Positions 9,198 to 17,778 are shown, counted from the stretch's first letter. The stretch: DNA of 64,000 bases from Faecalispora anaeroviscerum (GCF_947568225.1 NZ_CANOOQ010000001.1:2294001-2358000), one strand, 5' to 3'. Program-made: numbers and translations. The notes: a model not told the origin generated them from the letters alone.

Positions 9198-9306
9198 CAG
9201 CAGCTTCCAAGTGAGTATGCTTTCTCCCTCGCCGAAAATAGAGAGAAAACGGCTGGGCTTTTAAGTGTGTTGACGATGCAAACGGCGTTGATCGGGAGGG
9301 TTTGGT

Positions 9307-10248
9307 TTGAGATTACAGGTGTTCCATGATTTAAAACAGGTTGCCCCGTCAGAGAGTGCGGTGGCCATGGGCGTTTTTGACGGAGTCCACCTGGGGCATC
9401 AGAGAGTGATTTCGTGTGTGACCTTTACGGCCCGCAAGCTGGTTCCATCGGTTTTTACCTTCGACGCCAGCCCGCAGGAGATGTTCAAGGGTGAAGGCGA
9501 TCTGCGCCTGACCACCGGTGAAAGCAAGCTGCGGATTTTCGAGGGTCTTGGTGTGCGCCGGGTGTACATGCCCCGCTTTGAAGAGGTTCGAACACTCACG
9601 CCGCGGGAATTTGTGGAAAAGGTGCTGCACGGGGTCATGCGCGCCAAAGAGGTGAGCTGCGGCTTTAATTTCCATTTTGGCCGCGGCGGTCAGGCCGGCA
9701 GTGAGGAGCTCAAAGAGCTGTGCGCGGAGTTTGGAATAGAAGTGGCGGTTGTGCCGGCGCTCAAGCTCGATGGCCAGCCGGTAAGCTCCACACGCATCCG
9801 TCGGGCGCTACACGAGGGCGACACGACTGAGGCTGCCCGCTTGCTGGGCCGCTTTTACACGGTGGATTTCCCAGTGGCGCATGGGCGCCAGCTGGGGCGC
9901 AGGCTGGGCGCGCCCACTATCAACCAGCCGTTCCCGCCGGGCTTTTTGTGTCCCCGGTTCGGCGTGTACGCTTCGGTGGTAACCGTGAACGGCGTAAGAT
10001 ACGCCGGTGTGACGAATATTGGGGTACGGCCCACTGTGGGTTCCGATGGCGTTCTGGCCGAAACGATGATCGACGGCTTTTCGGGCGATTTGTATGGCCG
10101 CCGTGTGCCAGTGGGGCTGGTTTGCTTCCTCCGGTCCGAGCAGAAATTCGACGATCTTGACCAGCTGCGGCAGGCGATTCTGCGTGACGCCCAGACGGCT
10201 CGCAGCCTTGTCAGCCCCTATTTACAAACACAGGAAGCTATGGTATAA
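9307..10248 (+). CDS. ribF: Bifunctional riboflavin kinase/FAD synthetase
   Basis: Makes FMN then FAD from riboflavin. The N-terminal nucleotidyltransferase domain has GVFDGVHLGHQ near residue 20, and the adenylyltransferase SSTRIRRAL segment near 160. The C-terminal riboflavin kinase domain shows GRRLGAPTINQPFP and GVYAS. The usual TFDPHP-type motif reads TFDASP here, a small departure from the family. At 313 residues the length is normal. The start is a TTG at 9307 after GGGAGG. The stop codon overlaps the -10 element of the rpsO promoter. Confidence 0.93.
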   Translation: MRLQVFHDLKQVAPSESAVAMGVFDGVHLGHQRVISCVTFTARKLVPSVFTFDASPQEMFKGEGDLRLTTGESKLRIFEGLGVRRVYMPRFEEVRTLTPREFVEKVLHGVMRAKEVSCGFNFHFGRGGQAGSEELKELCAEFGIEVAVVPALKLDGQPVSSTRIRRALHEGDTTEAARLLGRFYTVDFPVAHGRQLGRRLGAPTINQPFPPGFLCPRFGVYASVVTVNGVRYAGVTNIGVRPTVGSDGVLAETMIDGFSGDLYGRRVPVGLVCFLRSEQKFDDLDQLRQAILRDAQTARSLVSPYLQTQEAMV

Positions 10249-10249
10249 T
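10221..10249 (+). promoter_or_regulatory. Promoter for rpsO, overlapping the ribF stop codon
   Basis: TTTACA at 10221-10226, a 17-base spacer and TATAAT at 10244-10249. The ribF TAA stop is 10246-10248, inside the -10 box. Confidence 0.7.
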
Positions 10250-10264
10250 CATTTAGTTATTTGC

Positions 10265-10360
10265 CCCTTTCCCGGAACAAGGAGTAAGCCCCATCGGGGA
10301 ATTCACCGGCCTTTTGCTGGGGTTGAGGGTATAGAAGGTGCGTAACCCGCACGGAAAGGG
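10265..10360 (+). ncRNA. Structured 5' leader of rpsO, probable S15 autoregulatory element
   Basis: An 8-bp outer stem (10265-10272 with 10353-10360) closes a multiloop with three hairpins: 10289-10299 (CCCC/GGGG), 10306-10320 (CCGGC/GCTGG) and 10338-10352 (GTGCG/CGCAC). The 3' arm of the outer stem (GGAAAGGG) is immediately followed by TGG and lies about 10 bases before the ATG, so forming the stem would occlude the ribosome site. Autoregulation by S15 through diverse leader folds is known in several phyla; assignment here is inference. Confidence 0.6.
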
Positions 10361-10369
10361 TGGAAAACC

Positions 10370-10633
10370 ATGTTAAAAGAAGAAAAACAGCAAATTATGC
10401 AGCAGTATGCTCTGCACGAGGGAGACACCGGCTCCGCCGAAGTTCAAATCGCGATCCTGACCAAGAGAATCAACGATTTGACCGATCACCTCAAGATTCA
10501 CAAGAAAGATCATCACTCTCGCCGCGGCCTGCTGAAAATGGTCGGACAGAGAAGAAGTATGCTGAAGTACCTGACCAAGACGGATATTGTGCGTTATCGT
10601 GCAATCATCGAGAAGTTGGGAATTCGTAAGTAA
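10370..10633 (+). CDS. rpsO: 30S ribosomal protein S15
   Basis: Primary 16S rRNA-binding protein of the central domain. The 87-residue product contains the family signature (GSAEVQIAILTKRINDLTDHLK and HKKDHHSRRGLLKMVGQRR). The ATG at 10370 follows GGAAAGGGTGG. It has its own promoter at 10221-10249 and a strong terminator at 10649-10680, so it can be expressed apart from ribF and pnp. Confidence 0.98.
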   Translation: MLKEEKQQIMQQYALHEGDTGSAEVQIAILTKRINDLTDHLKIHKKDHHSRRGLLKMVGQRRSMLKYLTKTDIVRYRAIIEKLGIRK

Positions 10634-10648
10634 TAGCACGCTGTTTCG

Positions 10649-10680
10649 GGCAGACGGCTTTTTTAGCCGTCTGCCTTTTA
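10649..10680 (+). terminator. Rho-independent terminator after rpsO
   Basis: An 11-bp stem GGCAGACGGCT/AGCCGTCTGCC (10649-10659 with 10665-10675) with a T-rich loop, followed by TTTTA. Confidence 0.85.
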
Positions 10681-10711
10681 GGCATTTTGTGCGCGAATGC
10701 TCCGCTTATCA

Positions 10712-10798
10712 CGGGAGGAACCGGGTTTTAGCAGTGAAACGAGTTTCTAGGCGATTCCGCGTAGCAATTGGTTTTATTGCTAAGCCTGCTGCCTCCCG
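10712..10798 (+). ncRNA. Structured multibranch leader upstream of pnp
   Basis: Outer stem CGGGAGG/CCTCCCG (10712-10718 with 10792-10798), continued by AGCAG/CTGCT (10730-10734 with 10786-10790), encloses three hairpins: GAAAC/GTTTC (10736-10747), GCG/CGC (10751-10760) and TAGCAAT/ATTGCTA (10762-10782). The pnp ribosome site begins at 10821. A leader RNA subject to processing by ribonucleases is known for pnp in E. coli; this fold differs and its role here is inferred. Confidence 0.55.
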
Positions 10799-10834
10799 GG
10801 CATGGAACAAAGAAGTTAAAAGGAGGATTTTTTG

Positions 10835-13054
10835 ATGTTTGAGAATTTCAAGGTATATGAAACTGATTTTGCCGGCCGTCCGCTGGTGATCGAAACCGGT
10901 AAAATGGGCCAGCTCGCCAACGGCGAATGCCTCGTGCGCTATGGCGAAACCGCCGTTCACGTGGCGGTAACGGCTTCCGCCAAGCCCCGCGACGGAATCG
11001 ATTTTTTCCCGCTTTCCGTAGATTTTGAGGAAAAGCTGTACGCAGTTGGCAAAATCCCCGGCTCGTTCTTAAAGAGAGAAGGCCGCCCCTCTGAAAAGGC
11101 GGTTCTGGCCTCCCGTGTGATCGACCGCCCCATTCGTCCGCTATTCCCGAAGGATATGCGCAACGATGTTTCCGTCGTCTGCACGGTAATGTCCGTAGAC
11201 CCCGACTGCTCCCCTGAAGTTGCCGCTATGGTAGGCACCTCCATCGCGATCAGCATTTCAGACATCCCGTGGAAAGGGCCGATCTCCGCTGTTTCCGTCG
11301 GCTATGTGGATGGTGAGTTCGTCATCAACCCCACCGCCGAGCAGAAGGAAAAATCCCAGATGGCCGTGACCGTGGCTTCCACCGATTCCCGCATTGCGAT
11401 GATCGAGGCCGGTGCGAACCAAGTGAGCGACGAAGTGATGTACAACGGCATCATGGCAGGTCACGCCGCCAATCAGCCGATCATCGAGCTCATCAAGAAG
11501 ATGAAGGAAGAAATCGGCAAGGATAAGTTCAGCTACCCGAGCAACGAGCCCGACGAAGAGATGCTCGCGGCGGTGAAGGAATTTGCGATTGAAGACATCC
11601 GTGTGGCACTCGATACCGACGACAAAACGGTGCGCGATGCCCGCTTAAAGCCGATTTACGAAAAAGTGCATGAGAAATTCGACGAGCTTTACCCCAACAG
11701 CGCGGCAAAGATTGACGAATGTATGTATAAAACGCAGAAATACGTGGTGCGCCGCTGGCTGCTCGACGAGCAGAAGCGCGTAGACGGACGTCAAATGGAC
11801 GAGCTCCGCCCGCTTGCGGCAGAGGTTGGCTTGCTGCCCCGCGTACACGGCTCCGGCATGTTTACCCGCGGCCAGACTCAGGTGCTGACAATCGTCACCC
11901 TTGGACCGGTAACAGACCGCCAGCTGCTCGACGGCATCGACGACGAGCAGTACAAGCGCTATATGCACCACTATAACTTCCCGTCCTATTCCGTTGGTGA
12001 AACAAAGCCCAGCCGCGGCCCTGGCCGCCGCGAAATCGGCCACGGCGCTCTGGCCGAGCGCGCTCTGCTGCCGGTGATTCCCCCTGTGGAGGAATTCCCC
12101 TATGCGCTGCGCCTGGTTTCTGAGGTATTGTCCTCCAACGGTTCCACCTCTCAGGGCTCCGTGTGCGGAAGCACTCTGGCGCTGATGGATGCCGGCGTGC
12201 CGATCAAGGCGCCGGTTGCCGGTATTTCCTGCGGCCTGATCACCGAGGGCGACCGCTGGATGACCATGGTGGACATTCAGGGTCTGGAAGATTTCTTCGG
12301 CGATATGGACTTTAAGGTGGCCGGTACCCACGAGGGCATCACCGCCATTCAGATGGACCTGAAGATCGACGGCCTGACCCCTGAAATGGTCAAAGAGGCT
12401 CTCGAGAAAACCCACAAGGCCCGCGATTATATCCTCGACAACATTATGCTGCCGGAGATTGCCGAGCCGCGTACGGAGCTTTCGAAGTATGCACCCAAGA
12501 TGCTGTCTACCGTAATTCCCGTGGAGAAGATCCGGGAGGTCATCGGCTCCGGCGGAAAGGTGATTCAAAAGATTTCTGCCGAATGCGGTGTAAAGATCGA
12601 TATTGAGGATGACGGACACGTGTTTGTTTCCGCAATCGACATCGACAACTGCCGCCGCGCGATGACAATCATTGATACGATTGTGAATGATCCCGAGGCC
12701 GGCGCCATCTACAACGGCAGAGTCACCCGCCTGATGGACTTTGGCGCGTTTGTAGAAATCGCCCCCGGCAAGGAAGGTCTGGTTCACATTTCCCGCCTGG
12801 ATGTTAAGCGCACCGAGAAGGTGACCGATGTGGTCAACGTCGGCGACGAAGTGATGGTTAAGGTACTCGAGATCGACGATAAGGGTCGCCTGAACCTCTC
12901 CCGCCGCGACGCGCTGATTGAAGTAGAGGGCCTTGTGCCGGAAAACGAGATTTCCGACGCGCCTCGCCGTCCCGCCCCCCGCAGAGATGATCGCAGAGAC
13001 GATCACCGCGGCAGCAACGGCTTTCGCCCCAATACGAATAAGCCGCGCCAGTAA
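10835..13054 (+). CDS. pnp: Polyribonucleotide nucleotidyltransferase (PNPase)
   Basis: Phosphorolytic 3'-5' exoribonuclease. The 739-residue protein has two RNase PH-type domains separated by an alpha-helical domain. A KH domain follows (EKIREVIGSGGKVIQKI, near residue 570), then an S1 domain (GRVTRLMDFGAFVEIAPGKEG) and a basic, arginine-rich tail. The start is ATG at 10835 with AGGAGG 8 bases upstream; a TTG just before it is less likely. A multihairpin leader precedes it and a terminator follows at 13073. Confidence 0.97.
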   Translation: MFENFKVYETDFAGRPLVIETGKMGQLANGECLVRYGETAVHVAVTASAKPRDGIDFFPLSVDFEEKLYAVGKIPGSFLKREGRPSEKAVLASRVIDRPIRPLFPKDMRNDVSVVCTVMSVDPDCSPEVAAMVGTSIAISISDIPWKGPISAVSVGYVDGEFVINPTAEQKEKSQMAVTVASTDSRIAMIEAGANQVSDEVMYNGIMAGHAANQPIIELIKKMKEEIGKDKFSYPSNEPDEEMLAAVKEFAIEDIRVALDTDDKTVRDARLKPIYEKVHEKFDELYPNSAAKIDECMYKTQKYVVRRWLLDEQKRVDGRQMDELRPLAAEVGLLPRVHGSGMFTRGQTQVLTIVTLGPVTDRQLLDGIDDEQYKRYMHHYNFPSYSVGETKPSRGPGRREIGHGALAERALLPVIPPVEEFPYALRLVSEVLSSNGSTSQGSVCGSTLALMDAGVPIKAPVAGISCGLITEGDRWMTMVDIQGLEDFFGDMDFKVAGTHEGITAIQMDLKIDGLTPEMVKEALEKTHKARDYILDNIMLPEIAEPRTELSKYAPKMLSTVIPVEKIREVIGSGGKVIQKISAECGVKIDIEDDGHVFVSAIDIDNCRRAMTIIDTIVNDPEAGAIYNGRVTRLMDFGAFVEIAPGKEGLVHISRLDVKRTEKVTDVVNVGDEVMVKVLEIDDKGRLNLSRRDALIEVEGLVPENEISDAPRRPAPRRDDRRDDHRGSNGFRPNTNKPRQ

Positions 13055-13072
13055 GGCTGTGGGCTGAAATAA

Positions 13073-13112
13073 AAAGGAATGCCGTCCGGTTGCGGGCGGC
13101 ATTCCTTTTTTA
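13073..13112 (+). terminator. Terminator after pnp
   Basis: Perfectly matched arms AAGGAATGCCG(T)CCG and CGG(G)CGGCATTCCTT with a short loop, followed by a run of Ts. It ends the translation/RNA-processing transcription unit. Confidence 0.85.
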
Positions 13113-13411
13113 GCTAAATTTAAGATAAAGCTTTTTAGTTCAGAAAGAATAAAAGTTTTAGTAGACGATCCTACATAGAGGAGTCCGCTTGCTGCTGGCC
13201 CGGTTTGCATGGAAGCACCAGAAGGCACCTTTACTATGCGGAGCCCTCTAAAATACTGTATATCATCGAGCATTTTCTATAACCGGTACGGCAAAAGAAA
13301 GAGAAACTCCCGAAAGCGGCTTTGATGCAAGCAGAGCCGCTTTTCGCCCCTAACTGTGCTTTTTTAACGGCTTTTACACCAAAACTTTTCACTTTTTCGC
13401 GGCTTTATCCC
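13113..13411 (+). other. Intergenic stretch with two hairpins, no gene found
   Basis: Arms TAGAGG-AG-TCCGC (13176-13188) and GCGGA-GC-CCTCTA (13238-13250) pair over 11 positions around a 2-base internal loop and enclose a smaller CTGG/CCAG stem. A separate GCGGCT/AGCCGC hairpin followed by TTTT lies at about 13316-13350 and could terminate a short transcript. I could not match the fold to a known RNA family. Confidence 0.4.
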
Positions 13412-13481
13412 TTGTGAGTTATTTTCAGATAAGGTATAATACTAGGTAAGAATATCACAGCGAGAAGTATTATGTTACCTA
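13412..13481 (+). promoter_or_regulatory. Promoter of the PAP2 gene with inverted repeat at the transcript start
   Basis: TTGTGA at 13412-13417, 17-base spacer, TATAAT at 13435-13440. TAGGTAA (13443-13449) is repeated inverted as TTACCTA (13475-13481), which could be an operator or a leader hairpin. Confidence 0.65.
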
Positions 13482-13572
13482 ACATAAGGAATGAATGGTG
13501 TTTCATGGAGAAGAAATCCCCGGGCCGTGTTTCGAGCGGCTTTGCTCGAGGGGATCAGAAAGGAATTATTTG

Positions 13573-14184
13573 ATGTTTGATCGGATACAGACAATCGACA
13601 TAAAGCTGCTGCGCATGATTCAACGGAATTTTCGGTGCAGCCTGTTCGATGCGGTGATGCCGTACATTTCTCTGGTAGGGAATGTAGGGGCGGTGTGGGC
13701 GACTGTGATGGTAGTCTTTTTCCTGATGCCGCATTACCGGGAGGCGGGGGTCGTCATGTTTTTTGTTCTGGCCGCCTGCGGGGTACTTACGAACTTTGTG
13801 CTGAAACCTTTGGTGGCGAGGCCAAGGCCCTGCCATACATACCCGGACCAAAAGCTGCTGGTTAACCGGCCAACAGATTATTCGTTCCCGTCCGGGCACA
13901 CAATGTCTTCCTTTGGAGCGGCGCTGATTATTTTTCACGCCAACCAGTCGCTCGGTATCGTCGCTTTTACTTTCGCTTTTTTGATGGCATTTTCCCGCCT
14001 TTATTTATTTGTTCACTACCCGTCAGATGTATTGACAGGGGCTGTTCTGGGGCTTTCTGCTGCCAGCGAACCGCTGGTGTTGGTGTTCGCCGCGCTGTGC
14101 GCGTGCGTGTACTGCGGTAAAACCCGGTACCGCAGAGGTGAGGAAGAAACGACTGCGGGAGTGGGGGAATCCGGCAACGGATGA
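13573..14184 (+). CDS. PAP2-family membrane phosphatase (undecaprenyl-diphosphatase-like)
   Basis: Integral membrane phosphatase of 203 residues, probably acting on isoprenoid or lipid phosphates at the outer membrane face. All three acid-phosphatase motifs are present: KPLVARPRP, PSGH and SRLYLFVHYPSD, giving the catalytic His pair. At least four hydrophobic segments surround them. ATG at 13573 follows AAAGGA. The tail after the last helix is charged and low in hydrophobicity. The family includes BcrC-type bacitracin-resistance phosphatases; the exact substrate is not decidable. Confidence 0.85.
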   Translation: MFDRIQTIDIKLLRMIQRNFRCSLFDAVMPYISLVGNVGAVWATVMVVFFLMPHYREAGVVMFFVLAACGVLTNFVLKPLVARPRPCHTYPDQKLLVNRPTDYSFPSGHTMSSFGAALIIFHANQSLGIVAFTFAFLMAFSRLYLFVHYPSDVLTGAVLGLSAASEPLVLVFAALCACVYCGKTRYRRGEEETTAGVGESGNG

Positions 14185-14256
14185 CCGGATTTGCGCTGGT
14201 AGGGCAGGCACGGCCTGCTTTGCATATAGATAGTACCAGGAAAAGGAGTGAGATGA

Positions 14257-15051
14257 ATGTCTGAAATCACACAGGCCAAACGAATCGTTGTCAAAGTTGG
14301 CACCTCTACCTTGACGTACGATAACGGGAAGGCGAATTTCCGCACCATGGAGGAGCTCTGCAAAGTACTTAGCGATCTGCAGAATTCCGGCAAGGAAATG
14401 ATCTTGGTTACCTCCGGAGCGGTAGCGGTCGGCATGAGCAAACTGGGGTTGAAGGAACGACCGCGAGAGATCGAGAAAAAACAGGCTGTCGCGGCGGTGG
14501 GCCAGTGTGAGCTGATGTTCCTTTACGATAAGTTTTTTGGGGAGTTCAATCATACTGTGGCGCAAGTTTTACTGTCGAGCGATGTGATGACCGAGGAAAT
14601 CAGCAAGCGCAATGTACAGAACACCTTCCGGGCGCTGCTCGATATGGGTATTATTCCGGTAGTCAACGAGAACGATACGGTGTCCATCGACGAGCTGATG
14701 GGTGCGCATATCGGCGATAACGATACGCTGTCCGCCACGGTGGCGGTATTGGCGGAAGCAGACCTTTTGGTGCTTCTGACCGACATTGACGGACTGTACG
14801 ACGCCGACCCGAGAAAGAATCCCGATGCCAAGAGAATCCCGCGCGTAACAAAAATTACCGATGAGATTAAAGCGCTCGGCGGCGGGGTAGGCTCTGCAAG
14901 AGGAACCGGGGGAATGCACACCAAAATCTCTGCGGCAACGGTTTCTACCGCGGCCGGGATTCCGTGTGGCATTATCAACGGCGCTGCCCCAAAGGATCTG
15001 TATCGCCTGATGGCGGGAGAGGACCTGGGGACGGTATTCGAAGCGGAATAA
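14257..15051 (+). CDS. proB: Glutamate 5-kinase
   Basis: First step of proline synthesis, phosphorylating glutamate for ProA. The 264-residue product has the amino-acid-kinase fold (KRIVVKVGTSTLTYDNG at the N-terminus, VTSGAVAVGMSKLGL, and GTGGMHTKISAA near the end). It lacks the C-terminal PUA domain of the E. coli enzyme, as is common in Clostridia. ATG at 14257 follows AAAGGAG. It is followed by proA, but a folded terminator-like element lies between them. Confidence 0.95.
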   Translation: MSEITQAKRIVVKVGTSTLTYDNGKANFRTMEELCKVLSDLQNSGKEMILVTSGAVAVGMSKLGLKERPREIEKKQAVAAVGQCELMFLYDKFFGEFNHTVAQVLLSSDVMTEEISKRNVQNTFRALLDMGIIPVVNENDTVSIDELMGAHIGDNDTLSATVAVLAEADLLVLLTDIDGLYDADPRKNPDAKRIPRVTKITDEIKALGGGVGSARGTGGMHTKISAATVSTAAGIPCGIINGAAPKDLYRLMAGEDLGTVFEAE

Positions 15052-15060
15052 AAACACATC

Positions 15061-15168
15061 ACGCGCGCACGCCCCATGCCTGTTCGGCATCGGTTTGCAC
15101 GGATTCCCCCGGGAGCCCGTGCAAAGGCAGCCCTCCATAGGGGCGCTGCCGGCGGACGCGCGTTTTTT
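15061..15168 (+). terminator. Multibranch structured element with U-run between proB and proA
   Basis: Outer stem ACGCGCG/CGCGCGT (15061-15067 with 15157-15163) encloses three hairpins: ATGCC/GGCAT (15076-15090), TTTGCACGG/CCGTGCAAA (15094-15125) and GGCAGC/GCTGCC (15126-15150). Six Ts follow the closing arm directly. Some 40 bases on, a second hairpin, GGCTTCTCCC/GGGGAGAAGCC, lies at about 15207-15239. The first element looks like a rho-independent terminator with an unusually branched head. Confidence 0.55.
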
Positions 15169-15300
15169 GCACTCACGGCACCGCAGGAAACACACCCGAA
15201 AAAAGGGGCTTCTCCCGTGCCAGGGGTAGGGGAGAAGCCAAGAATAGAACCTTACGTTTTCCGGTATGGAATTGTTTTTAATAGAAAGGGGAAGCTTTTT

Positions 15301-16554
15301 ATGACAAAGCTACAAGAAATGGGACACAAGGCCAAAGAGGCCGCCCGCGTGTTGGCCAACGCCGGCACGAAAAAAGACACCGCGCTTCAAAGCATCGCGG
15401 ATGCTTTGGTGGCTCATGTGGAAAGAATAATCAATGCGAATCAAATAGATCTGGAACAGGCGCGAGCCGGCGGCATGAGCGAATCGATGCTCGACCGCCT
15501 GACACTGAACGAAGCCCGCATCAAAGACATGGCACAGGGCGCTTTGCAGGTAGCCGCACAGACAGACCCCATCGGGCGTATTCTCTCCGGCGAGGTTCGC
15601 CCCAACGGCATGAAGATTGAAAAAGTCGCTGTCCCTCTGGGGGTGATCGGAATGATCTATGAGGCTCGCCCCAACGTAACGGCAGACGCGGCGGTTCTGT
15701 GCCTCAAGGCCGGCAACGCGATCATCCTGCGCGGCGGCAAAGAAGCAATTCACTCCAATACCGCCATTGCGGAAGTAATGCGTGACGCAGTGGAATCTGC
15801 AGGACTTCCCCGCGACAGCATCCAGCTCATTGAGGACACCAGCCGCCAGAGCTCGATTGAGCTGATGGGCTTGACCGAATACCTCGATGTGCTGATCCCC
15901 CGCGGCGGCGCGGGCTTGATCCGTTCTGTTAAAGAAAATTCTCACGTGCCTGTGATTGAAACGGGCGTGGGAAACTGCCACGTGTATGTGGATGACGGCG
16001 CTGATCTGGAAATGGCCGCTAAAATCATTTTCAACTCCAAGACTTCGCGTCCCTCGGTGTGTAACGCGGCGGAAACGCTTTTGGTTCATAGTGCTGTGGC
16101 CGAGCGGTTCCTGCCCATCGCAAAGAAAATGCTCGACGAGAAAAAAGTACAGCTGCGTGCCGATGAGCGTGCCCTGCAAAATCTGGAAGCCTGCAATATG
16201 GTGATTCCCGCTGTGGAAGACGACTGGGCAACCGAGTTTTCGGACTATATTCTCGCGGTGCGCGTGGTGGATTCTCTGGATGAGGCGATCGAGCATATCT
16301 CGAGGTATTCCTCGGGCCACAGCGAGGCCATCGTGACAAACAATTACGAGCATGCCCGGCAGTTCACCTCGCGCGTGGACGCCGCTGCGGTGTATGTGAA
16401 TGTTTCCACTCGCTTTACCGACGGAGGGCAGTTTGGCCTGGGCGCCGAGATCGGCATTTCCACCCAGAAGCTGCATGCGCGGGGGCCTATGGGCGTCAAT
16501 GAGCTGACATCCCAGAAATTTATTATAACCGGTGACGGGCAGATCAGAGAATAA
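15301..16554 (+). CDS. proA: Glutamate-5-semialdehyde dehydrogenase (gamma-glutamyl phosphate reductase)
   Basis: NADPH-dependent reduction of gamma-glutamyl phosphate, second step of proline synthesis. The 417-residue product carries the catalytic cysteine at residue 254 (RPSVCNAAETLLVH) and FGLGAEIGISTQKLHARGPMG near the C-terminus. The reading frame is open upstream to 15076, but ATG at 15301 is preceded by AAAGGGGA and begins exactly where family members begin. Confidence 0.95.
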   Translation: MTKLQEMGHKAKEAARVLANAGTKKDTALQSIADALVAHVERIINANQIDLEQARAGGMSESMLDRLTLNEARIKDMAQGALQVAAQTDPIGRILSGEVRPNGMKIEKVAVPLGVIGMIYEARPNVTADAAVLCLKAGNAIILRGGKEAIHSNTAIAEVMRDAVESAGLPRDSIQLIEDTSRQSSIELMGLTEYLDVLIPRGGAGLIRSVKENSHVPVIETGVGNCHVYVDDGADLEMAAKIIFNSKTSRPSVCNAAETLLVHSAVAERFLPIAKKMLDEKKVQLRADERALQNLEACNMVIPAVEDDWATEFSDYILAVRVVDSLDEAIEHISRYSSGHSEAIVTNNYEHARQFTSRVDAAAVYVNVSTRFTDGGQFGLGAEIGISTQKLHARGPMGVNELTSQKFIITGDGQIRE

Positions 16555-16566
16555 GGTGAAAGTACG

Positions 16567-16592
16567 GCGGGTTGAATTTCAACCGCTTTTAA
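16567..16592 (+). terminator. Weak terminator-like hairpin after proA
   Basis: GCGG(G)TTG pairs with CAACCGC and is followed by TTTT. It lies only 28 bases before the next start codon, so read-through is plausible. Confidence 0.4.
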
Positions 16593-16619
16593 GACGGATT
16601 ACAATAAAAAGGAGAGGCC

Positions 16620-17765
16620 ATGAACTCAGAGCAAAATGAAAAGAAACGGGAACAGGCCGCGGAACACGGCGAGCTTCCGGAAGAGCTGGTAGAGGAAATC
16701 GATTTTGATCGCTTTGCCGAAAGCAAGAAGAGCGCGGAGACGCAGGTTTCTTCGGATTATCGTTCGGCCTTTCAGCAAAAACCGGAGAAGAGAAAAAAAT
16801 CCACAAAGCGTAGTCCGGAAGAAAAGAAGGTACGCGCGGCGCTGGAAGCGGCGGAGCAAGCCAGAATCAAGGCGCAGAAAATGGCGGCCGAGCTGGCGCA
16901 GGCTGCACAGGCACCCGACGCTGAACCGGAACCGGAGCTGGATGATTTTCTGCCGGAGGGAGAAACCGCGGGCCATGAGGATATTCTACTGATTAAGAAG
17001 GGCTCCCGTTCCCCCGAGGAACAGCAAGAAGAGCAGGAGAAGGAACAGCAGGAGGCTTCGGAGGGTCAGGAAGTTGCCGCATCCGCTGCCGCAGATCGGA
17101 CTCCGTCGCTGCGCAGACGCGGCAAATACCGTTATGGAATGGGCGTAGGCGCGTTGATTATGGTGCTTGCGTTTGTTGGCCTTTCGGTGATTGTGTGGGG
17201 TGTGGGTCGGCAGATTTACCGTGCCGCTACCGACGACAGCCAGCTGCGCGCATACGATACGCTCTTGTCCCCGATTGTAATGCAGGATCCCGAGCCGTTT
17301 GAAAGCCCCGCTGAAGCGGATGCCGAAATGATTATGAAGGCCTCGCTGTGGCGTGCTGTAACGCAAAACGGAGCCCAGTATAACAGCTATGATGATCAAG
17401 GGCGCACCCTTGTCCCTCTGGGCGACGTGGTGGATGCCTGCCACGCTCTGTTTGGCCCGGATTGCGACCTGCAGCCCACAAACCCGCAGGAAGAAACCTT
17501 CTTTGAATATGATTCGGAGCAAAACGTGTTCCGCGTTACTCCGTACAGCTCGCAGAGCAGCTTCTCTCCGTATACGGTCAGCAGCAAAAAATCTGGTGAT
17601 TCCGTGATTTTGCGGGTTGGCTATGTCGTTGGCGACTGGCAGGATGGTACCGAGAGCGAAAGCACTTCACCCGAGCCAGTGAAATACATGCAGTATGTTC
17701 TGAAGAAGACAGCGGACGGCAAAAGTGAATATGTGACGGCTGTCCGTGCGGACAACGCGTCTTAA
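16620..17765 (+). CDS. Single-pass membrane protein with long charged N-terminal region, unknown function
   Basis: A 381-residue protein I do not recognise. Residues 1-165 are highly charged and predicted to be cytoplasmic, with Lys/Glu-rich coiled-coil stretches (around 65-95 and 130-155). One strong transmembrane helix lies near 172-195, after a basic LRRRGKYRY segment, so the C-terminal 185 residues probably face outside. The external part has no cysteine pair or enzymatic motif that I can name. AAAAGGAGAGG precedes the ATG. It sits alone between proA and a bidirectional terminator. Confidence 0.75.
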   Translation: MNSEQNEKKREQAAEHGELPEELVEEIDFDRFAESKKSAETQVSSDYRSAFQQKPEKRKKSTKRSPEEKKVRAALEAAEQARIKAQKMAAELAQAAQAPDAEPEPELDDFLPEGETAGHEDILLIKKGSRSPEEQQEEQEKEQQEASEGQEVAASAAADRTPSLRRRGKYRYGMGVGALIMVLAFVGLSVIVWGVGRQIYRAATDDSQLRAYDTLLSPIVMQDPEPFESPAEADAEMIMKASLWRAVTQNGAQYNSYDDQGRTLVPLGDVVDACHALFGPDCDLQPTNPQEETFFEYDSEQNVFRVTPYSSQSSFSPYTVSSKKSGDSVILRVGYVVGDWQDGTESESTSPEPVKYMQYVLKKTADGKSEYVTAVRADNAS

Positions 17766-17778
17766 TGAGTCCTCTAAA

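Noticed and set aside
13176..13250. Possible SRP RNA (GGAAGCACCAGAAGGC resembles part of the SRP apical domain)
   Set aside because: The conserved GGAAGGAAGCAG arrangement and the matching asymmetric loop are not present.
15076..15300. N-terminal extension of proA
   Set aside because: The frame is open, but this stretch contains the folded element and the ATG at 15301 has a good ribosome site and family-consistent N-terminus.
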